From Streptomyces sp. AM 4-1-1 (GTDB lineage: Bacteria > Actinomycetota > Actinomycetes > Streptomycetales > Streptomycetaceae), in contig NZ_CP119145.1 of the NCBI RefSeq assembly GCF_029167625.1, forward strand, positions 1,922,001 through 1,986,000: a stretch of DNA of 64,000 bases, in the 5' to 3' direction. Positions 7,466-15,498 of this stretch are shown here, in pieces. A program made the position numbers and the translations under genes. Numbering within the stretch: the stretch's first letter is position 1; every line of letters begins with the position of its first letter. A model generated the notes under the pieces. That model was not told the DNA's origin and made no database searches. It worked only from the letters and a program-made list of their open reading frames with translations.

Positions 7466-10069
7466 CTACGGCGTGAGGAAGGAGTCCAGGGCGGCGGCGG
7501 TGGCCCGTCCGTCGTGGTACTCCCGCGCGAACGCGGCGGACTCGGCGCCGAGCCGCCTGGTGCCCTCGCGGTCCGCGACCAGCGCCTCGATGACCGAACC
7601 CAGCGTCTCCGGCGTGGCGTTGACGATCGGCGGGGTCACCCCACTGGCCTCGATGGGCTCCTTGTCGAGGTACGCCACGACGGGCTTGCCCGCCGCCATC
7701 CCCTCACAGGCGAAGGTCCCGTACGTACCGATGGCGAACTGGTCGATGATGATGTCGGCCTCCATCACCATCTCCCGCACCTTGGTCCAGGAGACCTGTT
7801 CGGCCAGCTGGAACTCGATCAGGCCCCGCTCGTGCAGCTCTTCGAGGACGGGCAGAATCCGGTCCGTCCCCTTGGTCCACCGCGCCGACGGGGCGTGCAG
7901 GACCACCGGCCGCTCGCGCTCCATGACCGGCCGGTCGCAGGTCCAGGCGTCCACGTCGACGACCAGCGGTGTCCAGATGGCCATCGGCAGGTCGACGAGC
8001 AGGTCGGGAGTGGTGACGAAGACGGGCAGCCCGCTCTCCTCGGCGATGCGCCGGTTGCGGTCCGCGATGACCGTCAGCTTCTCCTCGTACCCCTCCGGGG
8101 CGTCCAGGAAGAGGGAGTACGGGTTGCGCTTCTTGTGCAGCGCCGGACTGCGGACCTCGCTGCCGTGGGCGAGCAGCGCGACCTTCAGCCCGCCGTTGAG
8201 CAGCGCGGGCAGATCACCCTCGATGCTGTCGCCGTTCAGCCCGCCGAAGACGGGGCGGAACGCGTCGGCGATGAGGTGCGTGTAGCGCGGCACGATCCGC
8301 TGCACCTGTTCGAGCTGCACGTCGAGGTTCTTGAGGGCCCTGCCCTCCACGTAGACGTCGGCCGGGTAGTCGTGCGTCCGCGCGGTGCGGTGCTTGACCA
8401 CCTCCGCGGACACGTCGGCCCGCTCCCGGGTGATCGCCTGCGCGAAGGCGGCGAGCTGCCCCGCGTAGTTGGCCGGCCCCAGTCCCAGCTTGATCGGCGT
8501 GTTGCCGAGAGGGGTCCAGCCCCGCTCCAGCTCCACGACCGGTTCCTCCTCCTCAGCGGTGACCACCCGCTCCACCGCGCCCCAGGAGAAGTCGGACCGA
8601 GGGGTCGGCGGGGTCACTCCGGAGATCTTGGTGTAGAGCTCCATCAACCCCTCGCACTGGTGCTCCCAGGAGAGCTCCGTGAGGATCGGCTCGGTGATGT
8701 GTGCCTTCATCTCGGCGAGTTTGTCGATGCCCCGCGTGACGGCCTCGGAGAACGAGTCCGCGTCGCCCGAGACGAAGACCTCGCCGACGCCGTGCTCCCG
8801 CACGAACGCGCTGAGCGTCTTCACGTCACTGGCGATGATCGGCAGTCCCGCGTGCAGATACTCCGCAGTCTTGGTCGGCAGCGACAGTTCGTAGTTGATC
8901 GTCCGCTGGGAGCAGATCAGACCGAGGTCGGCGGTCGAGAGGTAGTCGGCCACCTCGTGCTGCGCGACATAGGGCACGACGTGGATGCGGTCGCGTACCC
9001 CGGTCTCCTCGGCCAGCTCCAGCAGCCGCAGCAGCTCCGGGCTGCGCTTGCCCGCGACGATCGCCAGGTGGTAGTCGGGGAGCTGGGCCAGCCCCTCGAC
9101 GGCCGTGCCGAGCCCGCGCTCGGAGGAGATCCAGCCGGAGTAGACGAGCAGGGGTACGTCATCGCCCAGCCCGCACGCGGCGCGCACCGATACCCGGCCC
9201 CCGGCCGTACCGATCGTCTCGCGGATCGGGGTGTTACGGACCACGAGAGGCGTCTTGGCCAGGCCGTAGTCCTTCCGGATCACCTCGGCGATCTCCGGGG
9301 AGACCGTCACCACGGCGTCGGCCCGGTGGATGAACTCCTTCTCCACGCCGGGGAAGGCGGTGGTCATCAGCGGATTGGGCCATTCGACGCCGGCCACGTA
9401 TTCGTGCGCGTCGTACAGCCAGGCGCACTTGCGGCCGCGGGCTCGCAGCCGGGCGGCTGCCATGGCCCCCAGGTTGATCGCGGTGATGTCGTTGGCGTGG
9501 ATGACGTCGGGCGCGAACTTCTCGATGACCGGTCCGAAGGCCAGGTCGAGGTCGAGCAGTCCTGGCCAGTCCTTGCGCCAGTCGCCGGTGGGCTGCTGCT
9601 CGGGCTTGCGCCGCTCCTCCCAGCGGTAGGCCTTGACCCTGAGCTTGTGGACGCCGCGACGGGCGCGCACCCACGCCTTGAGGCTGGCCGCGGCCGGGGC
9701 GGCGACGCCGGACGAGCCCCACCAGCCGATCTTGGCGGTCTGCTCACGCACCCAGGTGCCGTGCGCGGCCCGCACCTGGTGCAGGGTGCCGCGGTCCTTG
9801 ATACCGAACTGGGTCAGCCGGGCACGGGGCCCACCGCGACGGGCCTGGGCCGCCACGCGCCGCTTCATGTGCGGGACGACCGGAACGCGTACGACCTTCA
9901 CCGGGCCGAACCAGGAGTGCTCCTGACGCTTGGTGACGCTCTGGCCGATGAGCATGACGTCCCATCCGGCGCGCGCCGCCGCCAGGGCCGTCTTCTGCAC
10001 CCGGGAGTCCCCGGTGATGCCGTTGGCGACGATGACCGCGAGTTTGGGCCGGGCAACGGACGTTGTCAT
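7466..10069 (-). CDS. Tandem two-domain glycosyltransferase (GT4-GT4)
   Basis: An 867-residue cytoplasmic protein with two GT-B units. The first, residues 1-490, starts KLAVIVANGITGDSRVQK and has the donor-site motif TKTAEYLHAGLPIIASD. The second, about 530-867, contains ARWTKGTDRILPVLEEL and the acidic motif FACEGMAAGKPVVAYL. An acidic linker (EEEEPVVELE) near 510 separates them. Two catalytic units in one chain suggest two consecutive sugar additions, or one active and one structural unit. Start is ATG 10069 with AAGGA upstream. It is the last gene of the minus-strand operon beginning with the aminotransferase. Sugar specificities are not readable. Confidence 0.85.
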   Translation of the reverse strand: MTTSVARPKLAVIVANGITGDSRVQKTALAAARAGWDVMLIGQSVTKRQEHSWFGPVKVVRVPVVPHMKRRVAAQARRGGPRARLTQFGIKDRGTLHQVRAAHGTWVREQTAKIGWWGSSGVAAPAAASLKAWVRARRGVHKLRVKAYRWEERRKPEQQPTGDWRKDWPGLLDLDLAFGPVIEKFAPDVIHANDITAINLGAMAAARLRARGRKCAWLYDAHEYVAGVEWPNPLMTTAFPGVEKEFIHRADAVVTVSPEIAEVIRKDYGLAKTPLVVRNTPIRETIGTAGGRVSVRAACGLGDDVPLLVYSGWISSERGLGTAVEGLAQLPDYHLAIVAGKRSPELLRLLELAEETGVRDRIHVVPYVAQHEVADYLSTADLGLICSQRTINYELSLPTKTAEYLHAGLPIIASDVKTLSAFVREHGVGEVFVSGDADSFSEAVTRGIDKLAEMKAHITEPILTELSWEHQCEGLMELYTKISGVTPPTPRSDFSWGAVERVVTAEEEEPVVELERGWTPLGNTPIKLGLGPANYAGQLAAFAQAITRERADVSAEVVKHRTARTHDYPADVYVEGRALKNLDVQLEQVQRIVPRYTHLIADAFRPVFGGLNGDSIEGDLPALLNGGLKVALLAHGSEVRSPALHKKRNPYSLFLDAPEGYEEKLTVIADRNRRIAEESGLPVFVTTPDLLVDLPMAIWTPLVVDVDAWTCDRPVMERERPVVLHAPSARWTKGTDRILPVLEELHERGLIEFQLAEQVSWTKVREMVMEADIIIDQFAIGTYGTFACEGMAAGKPVVAYLDKEPIEASGVTPPIVNATPETLGSVIEALVADREGTRRLGAESAAFAREYHDGRATAAALDSFLTP

Positions 10070-10117
10070 AGCTGAATCCTTATAAAAACGAACTGGGTGG
10101 TACCGAGCATCTTCGGA

Positions 10118-11401
10118 TCAGCCACCGATGACAACGCGGCGGACGCCCACCCAGTTGGCCGGGTCCGTGGTGCGTCGGCCGTCGACCAGGACCCGGACGT
10201 CCGGCAGGTCGGTGGCGGCGAGCTCGCGGTACTCGGCGTGGTCGGCCTGAAGGATGGCGGCGGTGACGGCCTGGTCGACGTGCGGGACGAGACCGTGCGC
10301 GGTCAGCTCCTCGGCCGTGTACATCGGGTCGGACACGAACGGCACCGCGCCGCGCGCCTTGAGCGCCTCGACCACTCCGAAGACGCCGGAGAACGCGGTC
10401 TCCTTGACGCCGCCGCGGTAGGCGGCGCCCAGCACCAGCACACCGACCCCGTCGAGGTCGCCGTAGGCGGCGGCCAGCAGGTCGACGGCGTACGCGGGCA
10501 TCGCGGCGTTGGCCTCACGGGCCGAGCGCACGACGGTCGCCTCCGGGTCGTTCCAGAGGTACATCCGCGGGTAGATCGGGATGCAGTGCCCGCCGACGGC
10601 GATGCCGGGCTGGTGGATGTGGCTGTACGGCTGGCTGTTGCAGGCCTCGATGACCTTCTTGACGTCGATGTCGTTCTGGTCGGCGAACCGGGCGAACTGG
10701 TTGGCCAGGCCGATGTTGACGTCGCGGTAGGTGGTCTCGGCGAGCTTGGCGAGCTCGGACGCCTCGGCGGTGCCGAGGTCCCAGACGCCGTTCGGCCGGG
10801 GCAGGTCGTCACGGGCGTCGAAGTCGAGCACCGCCTCGTAGAACTCGACACCGCGACGCGTCGACGCCTCGTCGATGCCACCGACGAGCTTGGGGTAGCG
10901 GCGCAGGTCGGCGAAGACCCGGCCGGTGAGCACCCGCTCCGGGGAGAAGACCAGGTGGAAGTCCTCGCCCGGGGTGAGCCCCGAACCCTCGGCGAGCATC
11001 GGCGCCCAGCGGGTACGGGTGGTACCGACGGGCAGCGTGGTCTCGTAACTGACGAGGGTGCCCGGCTTCAGACCGGCGGCGATCGCCTTGGTGGCGGAGT
11101 CCATCCAGCCGAAGTCGGGAGTGCCGTCGGCGTCCACGAACAGCGGTACGACGACCACGACGGCGTCGGACGCGGCGACGGCGGCGGTGGTGTCCGTCGT
11201 CGCGGAGAGCAGACCCGCGCCGACGGTCTCCTTCAGCTTGACGTCCAGGTCGTGCTCGCCGGGGAAGGGCTCGGTGGCCGCGTTGACCAGGTCGACGACC
11301 TTGGCGTTGACGTCCGCGCCGATGACGCGGTGGCCCTTCGCGGCGAACTGCACGGCGAGCGGGAGGCCGATCTTGCCGAGTGCGACTACACAGATATTCA
11401 T
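10118..11401 (-). CDS. UDP-N-acetylglucosamine 6-dehydrogenase, WbpA/WecC family
   Basis: NAD-dependent oxidation of a UDP-HexNAc at C6 to the uronic acid. 427 residues. The N-terminal Rossmann domain reads ICVVALGKIGLPLA; an intermediate domain has VFSPERVLTGRV; the catalytic motif GGHCIPIYP places the essential cysteine at residue 273; and a C-terminal UDP-binding domain follows. Within the block it provides the first reaction of the UDP-ManNAc3NAcA pathway (UDP-GlcNAc to UDP-GlcNAcA). The start ATG at 11401 overlaps the glycosyltransferase stop as ATGA, implying translational coupling. A UDP-ManNAc dehydrogenase role is the alternative, but the rest of the pathway argues for GlcNAc. Confidence 0.87.
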   Translation of the reverse strand: MNICVVALGKIGLPLAVQFAAKGHRVIGADVNAKVVDLVNAATEPFPGEHDLDVKLKETVGAGLLSATTDTTAAVAASDAVVVVVPLFVDADGTPDFGWMDSATKAIAAGLKPGTLVSYETTLPVGTTRTRWAPMLAEGSGLTPGEDFHLVFSPERVLTGRVFADLRRYPKLVGGIDEASTRRGVEFYEAVLDFDARDDLPRPNGVWDLGTAEASELAKLAETTYRDVNIGLANQFARFADQNDIDVKKVIEACNSQPYSHIHQPGIAVGGHCIPIYPRMYLWNDPEATVVRSAREANAAMPAYAVDLLAAAYGDLDGVGVLVLGAAYRGGVKETAFSGVFGVVEALKARGAVPFVSDPMYTAEELTAHGLVPHVDQAVTAAILQADHAEYRELAATDLPDVRVLVDGRRTTDPANWVGVRRVVIGG

Positions 11402-13026
11402 CGGGTCACTTTCTTCGTCAACCGGGACAGCAGATGGCGCAGCCGGGAGCCCGTACGGCGTTCGGAGGCCCAGAGGGGCCCCGTGACGACGACCATCCGG
11501 CCCTTCGGATTCGCGTGTGCCGCGACGCGGTAGGGGATCACGGCTCCCCAGCGGCGTGCCAGCGGCAGCGGCAGCCCGCCGGTCCTGACGGCGATCTCGT
11601 ACGTCGAGCCCGCCAGGTCGACGTAGACCCGTACGGCGCATCTGGCCTTGACGGGCTGGACCGGGATGCGGGCGCGCACCAGGGTCCGCGTACCGTCCTG
11701 GACGGTCTCTCTGGTGAACTCACCCACGACGGGGGGGCGTTCGGTTCCCACGGGCAGCCTGCGGCCGCCCGTCTTCTCCGCGCCCTTGGGCATCGCCTTC
11801 GGGGCCAGGCCGATCACGGCCGACGCCGTGTCCCCGGTGATCCCGATCCGGACCGCCAGGGCGAGCGACAGGTCGTGCCCCTGCTGCACCCACTCGGCGG
11901 ACTCCAGCTCGGCGTGTTTCGCGAGCCGCCCGGGGACCGCTTCGCCGATGACCTCGAAGTAGCGGTCGGGCAGGCCGATGGCGCTGTCCCGGAAGCCGGG
12001 GTAGGGCGCGAAGGCGCGGTCGCCCTCCAGGAGGAAGGGCGGTGCGCCGTGCTCGGCCTCCTCCGTGATGGCACGGCAGAGTTCGTCGACGGCGCCGCAC
12101 CGGGCGAGGCCGAACCGTACCCGGCGGGTCACGGCGGTCGCGTCCCGCAGGCCGTCCGTGAAGTACTCGTCCATCAGCGCCGCTATGCCCGCGCAGACCT
12201 CGCGCCGGACCGCCGGGTCGAGAGCGGGGAAATCGTCCAGGAGAAGCTTCGAGAGCTCCCAGTCGAAGTGCCGTTTGAAGACGGCGTCGCGCTTCGGCCC
12301 GGCCTCGATCAGCTCGGCCGCGTGCCGCATGATCTCCGCGGTGCACCGCAGCCGCGCCAGGTGGTCCGCGCGGTAGGTGATGTTGCTCGCGTCGCCGCGC
12401 TTGACCGCGTAGTAGTACGTGTAGTCGGCGAGCACCGAGATCTTCCGGGCCCGGACGCACGCCTCGATGGTGAACGGCTGGTCGCTGCCGACCGGCAGGT
12501 GCTCGGGGAAGCGCAGCCCGTACTTCTCCACCAGCTCACGACGGAAGAGCTTGGTGTTTGCCAGCGTGAACGGCAGCGCCGAGTCGTACAGGCTGATGTC
12601 CGGGTCGTTCTTCTTGTACAGCGCCTGGTGGACGTAGCGGCCGTTGGTGCCGACCATCTTGCCGACGACCACGTCGGACTGGTGCTCGTCCGCGCAGGCG
12701 ACCATCCGCTCCAGCGCTTCCTCGCCGAGGTAGTCGTCGGAGCCGATGAAGTACACGTATCGACCGGTGGCCTCCTCCAGGGCACGGTTGCTCGGCGCGG
12801 CGGGGCCACCGGAGTTCGCCTGGTGGATCACCTTGACCGTGCCGGGGTAGCGGGCCGCGAAGCGGTCCAGTTCCTGACCGCTGTCATCGGTGGATCCGTC
12901 GTCCACGGCAACGATTTCGAGCCGGTCGAGACCGATGCTCTGCCCCACGAGCGAGTTCAGGCACTCGGTGAGATAGGGCATGGTGTTGTACACGGCTACG
13001 ACAACGGTGACAGCGGGTTCAGTCAA
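11398..13026 (-). CDS. GT2 glycosyltransferase with C-terminal beta domain
   Basis: GT-A fold transferase of 542 residues. The catalytic domain occupies residues 1-330 with VTVVVAVYNTMPYL, VDDGSTDDSG and the metal-binding segment FIGSDDYLG. The C-terminal 200 residues are predicted mostly beta, resembling the accessory domains of TarS/TarP-type wall-polymer glycosyltransferases. No membrane segments. It starts at TTG 13026, which overlaps the oxidoreductase stop as TTGA, so initiation probably depends on coupling. It likely adds one sugar of the repeat unit; a wall-teichoic or teichuronic acid role is an inference from domain layout and neighbours. Confidence 0.85.
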   Translation of the reverse strand: MTEPAVTVVVAVYNTMPYLTECLNSLVGQSIGLDRLEIVAVDDGSTDDSGQELDRFAARYPGTVKVIHQANSGGPAAPSNRALEEATGRYVYFIGSDDYLGEEALERMVACADEHQSDVVVGKMVGTNGRYVHQALYKKNDPDISLYDSALPFTLANTKLFRRELVEKYGLRFPEHLPVGSDQPFTIEACVRARKISVLADYTYYYAVKRGDASNITYRADHLARLRCTAEIMRHAAELIEAGPKRDAVFKRHFDWELSKLLLDDFPALDPAVRREVCAGIAALMDEYFTDGLRDATAVTRRVRFGLARCGAVDELCRAITEEAEHGAPPFLLEGDRAFAPYPGFRDSAIGLPDRYFEVIGEAVPGRLAKHAELESAEWVQQGHDLSLALAVRIGITGDTASAVIGLAPKAMPKGAEKTGGRRLPVGTERPPVVGEFTRETVQDGTRTLVRARIPVQPVKARCAVRVYVDLAGSTYEIAVRTGGLPLPLARRWGAVIPYRVAAHANPKGRMVVVTGPLWASERRTGSRLRHLLSRLTKKVTR

Positions 13027-14051
13027 CTTGCCACACCCTCTGGCGATGTCTCTCTGTCGTCCAGGAACACCGCGCGGCCGGTCGAGGCGGACTCCAGCAC
13101 GGCCGCGGCGACCTCGACCGTGCGCAGCCCCTGGCGCAGGGTGCAGATGTCGTCCGTCTTGCCGAGCACGGCGTCACGGAACAGCTCGTGCTCGACGAGC
13201 AGCGGCTCGCGCTTCGGGATCGCGTAGCGGATCATGTCGCCCTCGGAGACACCGCGGAAGGCGCGCAGCGCCTCCCACTCGGTGGTGACCGCGGCGTTCG
13301 AGTGGAACGTCAGGTCGGCGGTGAGGGTGTCCGCGACGAAGCAGCCGCGCTCGCCGGTGACGGAGGTGAACCGCTCCTTGAGCGGGCTCAGCCAGTTCAC
13401 CAGGTGGTTGACCATGGTGCCGCCGGTGAGCTGTCCGACCGCGGAGACCATGTCCTCGTGCGGGCGGCCGGACTTGGACACCGTGCGGGCGGCGATCGAC
13501 GTGTACGCCTCGCCGGTGACCCAGCCGGTCAGGTCGATGTCGTGGGTGGCGAGGTCCTTGACCACGCCGACGTCGGCGATCCGGTGCGGGAACGGTCCCT
13601 GGCGGCGCGTCACCACCTGGTACACGTCGCCGAGTTCGCCGGCCTCCAGTCGGGCGCGCAGCGAGCGCAGCGCCGGGTTGCAGCGCTCGATGTGGCCGAC
13701 CCCGGCCACCAGGCCGCGCGACTCGAACGCCTCGACGAGACGGCGGGCGCCCTCGACGGTGTCCGCGAGCGGCTTCTCGACGAGAGCGCAGATCCCGGCG
13801 TCGGCCAGCTTGAGGCCGACTTCCTCGTGCAGCGCGGTCGGGCAGGCCACGACGGCGTAGTCGACGCCCAGCCCGATGAGCTCCTCGACGGTCGACAGCA
13901 CGGGGGCGCCCTGCGCCCAGCCGTTCTTGTCCCCCATCGGGTCGACGACGCCGACGAGGGTGACGTTGTCGAGACCGGCGAGGACGCGGGCGTGGTGGCG
14001 CCCCATCGAGCCGAGGCCGACGAGTCCGGCACGCAGTCCGGTGGCGGTCAC
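13023..14051 (-). CDS. Gfo/Idh/MocA oxidoreductase, WbpB/WlbA type
   Basis: NAD-dependent sugar 3-oxidation is the expected reaction: UDP-GlcNAcA to its 3-keto form, which the adjacent aminotransferase then aminates. 342 residues with dinucleotide-binding GLGSMGRHHARVL at 12-24 and the catalytic EKPLAD at 92-97. The segment GHIERCNPALRSL matches sugar-nucleotide members of the family. It starts at GTG 14051, overlapping the aminotransferase stop as GTGA. The WbpB-WbpE pairing with 4-nt overlap is strong context, because the two enzymes share a toxic or unstable keto intermediate. Confidence 0.85.
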   Translation of the reverse strand: MTATGLRAGLVGLGSMGRHHARVLAGLDNVTLVGVVDPMGDKNGWAQGAPVLSTVEELIGLGVDYAVVACPTALHEEVGLKLADAGICALVEKPLADTVEGARRLVEAFESRGLVAGVGHIERCNPALRSLRARLEAGELGDVYQVVTRRQGPFPHRIADVGVVKDLATHDIDLTGWVTGEAYTSIAARTVSKSGRPHEDMVSAVGQLTGGTMVNHLVNWLSPLKERFTSVTGERGCFVADTLTADLTFHSNAAVTTEWEALRAFRGVSEGDMIRYAIPKREPLLVEHELFRDAVLGKTDDICTLRQGLRTVEVAAAVLESASTGRAVFLDDRETSPEGVAS

Positions 14052-15166
14052 AGGTTCTCTCCCAGCGCGTTCACGGCGTTCGCGATGCGTTCCAGGTCAC
14101 CCTCGCCGAGCGACGGGTGGACGGGCAGCGACACGACCTCGGCGGCGGCCCGCTCGGTCTCCGGCAGGTCCCAGGTGCGGCCGGCCTTCTGGTCCGGCTC
14201 CCAGTAGGGCTTCAGCCGGTGGATCGGCGTCGGGTAGTACACGGCGTTGCCGATGCCCGCCTCGGTGAGCTTGGCCATCGCGGCCTCGCGGTCACCGCGC
14301 ACCCGGATCGTGTACTGGTGGTAGATGTGGTGCGCGCCCTCGGCGACCGGCGGCGTGATGACGTTCGGCGCGGTGATGTGCGCGTCGAGGTAGGCGGCGT
14401 TGGCGCGGCGCTGCTCGGTCCAGCCGCCGACCTTGGCCAGCTGTACGCGGCCGACGGCGGCGGACACGTCCGTCATGCGCATGTTGGCGCCGACGATCTC
14501 GTTGGCGTACCGCTGCTCCATGCCCTGGTTGCGCAGCAGCCGCAGGGTGCGGGCCAGCTCGGCGTCGGCGGTGGAGACCATGCCGCCTTCGAGGGAGTGC
14601 ATGTTCTTGGTCGGGTAGAAGCTGAAGGTGCCACCCGCGCCGAAGGCGCCGACCGGGGTGCCGTTCAGCGCCGCCGCGTGCGCCTGGCAGGCGTCCTCGA
14701 CGACGGCGAGCTTGTGCTTCTCGGCGATGGGCATGAGCTTGTCCATCGCGGCGGGGTGGCCGTAGAGGTGCACCGGCATGATCGCGACGGTACGCGGTGT
14801 GATCGCGGCCTCGACGGCTGCCGGGTCGAGGCCGAAGCTGCCGGGCTCGATGTCGGCGAAGACGGCGTCGGCGCCGACCAGACGCACCGCGTTCGCCGAG
14901 GCGGCGAACGAGAACGACGGGACGATGACCTCGTCGCCGGGGCCGATGCCCAGGGCGAGCAGCAGCAGGTGGAGCGCGGATGTGCCCGAGTTCACCGCGA
15001 CACAGTGCCGGCCGTCGACCAGCTCCGAGAAGCCCTCCTCGAAGGCCGCCACCTCCGGGCCCTGTACGACGCGACCGCTGCGCATCACTCGTACGACGGC
15101 CTCGATCTCTTCTTCACCGATGACCGGGCGGGCAGCAGGAATCGGCTGCTCGTTGATGCTCGTCAT
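14048..15166 (-). CDS. DegT/DnrJ/EryC1 PLP aminotransferase, WbpE/WlbC type
   Basis: PLP-dependent transamination of a 3-keto UDP-uronic acid to the 3-amino sugar. 372 residues. The Schiff-base lysine is K187 in the motif FSFYPTKNMHSLEGG; VEDACQAHAA and the N-terminal SGRVVQGPEV are typical of the family. I chose ATG 15166, with AAGGAGG upstream, over the longer frame. It is the first gene of the five-gene minus-strand operon (15166 to 7466) whose next three junctions are all 4-nt overlaps. Other amino-sugar specificities exist in this family; the neighbouring dehydrogenase, oxidoreductase and acetyltransferase favour the ManNAc3NAcA route. Confidence 0.87.
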   Translation of the reverse strand: MTSINEQPIPAARPVIGEEEIEAVVRVMRSGRVVQGPEVAAFEEGFSELVDGRHCVAVNSGTSALHLLLLALGIGPGDEVIVPSFSFAASANAVRLVGADAVFADIEPGSFGLDPAAVEAAITPRTVAIMPVHLYGHPAAMDKLMPIAEKHKLAVVEDACQAHAAALNGTPVGAFGAGGTFSFYPTKNMHSLEGGMVSTADAELARTLRLLRNQGMEQRYANEIVGANMRMTDVSAAVGRVQLAKVGGWTEQRRANAAYLDAHITAPNVITPPVAEGAHHIYHQYTIRVRGDREAAMAKLTEAGIGNAVYYPTPIHRLKPYWEPDQKAGRTWDLPETERAAAEVVSLPVHPSLGEGDLERIANAVNALGENL

Positions 15167-15498
15167 GGACGTCCTCCTTGAACACCGCAAGAGCTCTTTA
15201 CAGGCAGAGATCAGGGATGCGGGACGTCTTACGAGGCCGCGCGTACCCCTCCGGCGCAATGCCGACGCCCTACCGAGGATTCTGGGGCCGGTCTGGTCCC
15301 GAACCGGGCCCCGTCACCACCCTGATTTCGAGGTGGAAACCCCTCACAGGACAGCGAACGCCGTCACATTATCAGGGATTTCTTAGGCGATTTCGGGTCT
15401 GTTGACAAGCTCATGCATCGATTCTGAAACAGAACACGTGTCCCACCCTGGCTCACCAGAGTGGGACACGTTTCGTCAGACTACTCGTCACTCATTCT
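15167..15498. other. Intergenic region upstream of the polysaccharide operon
   Basis: This 332-bp gap lies between the end of rne and the start of the aminotransferase gene, both on the minus strand. It holds the rne terminator (15436-15471) and, below it, an unusually A/T-rich patch (about 15345-15420) that probably contains the operon promoter. A candidate -10 TAATGT lies on the minus strand near 15371-15366. No coding sequence is evident. Confidence 0.45.
15436..15471 (-). terminator. Terminator downstream of rne
   Basis: A 16-bp stem (15436-15451 with 15456-15471), one mismatch, tetraloop ctca. It starts 28 bp past the rne stop on the minus strand. Confidence 0.75.
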
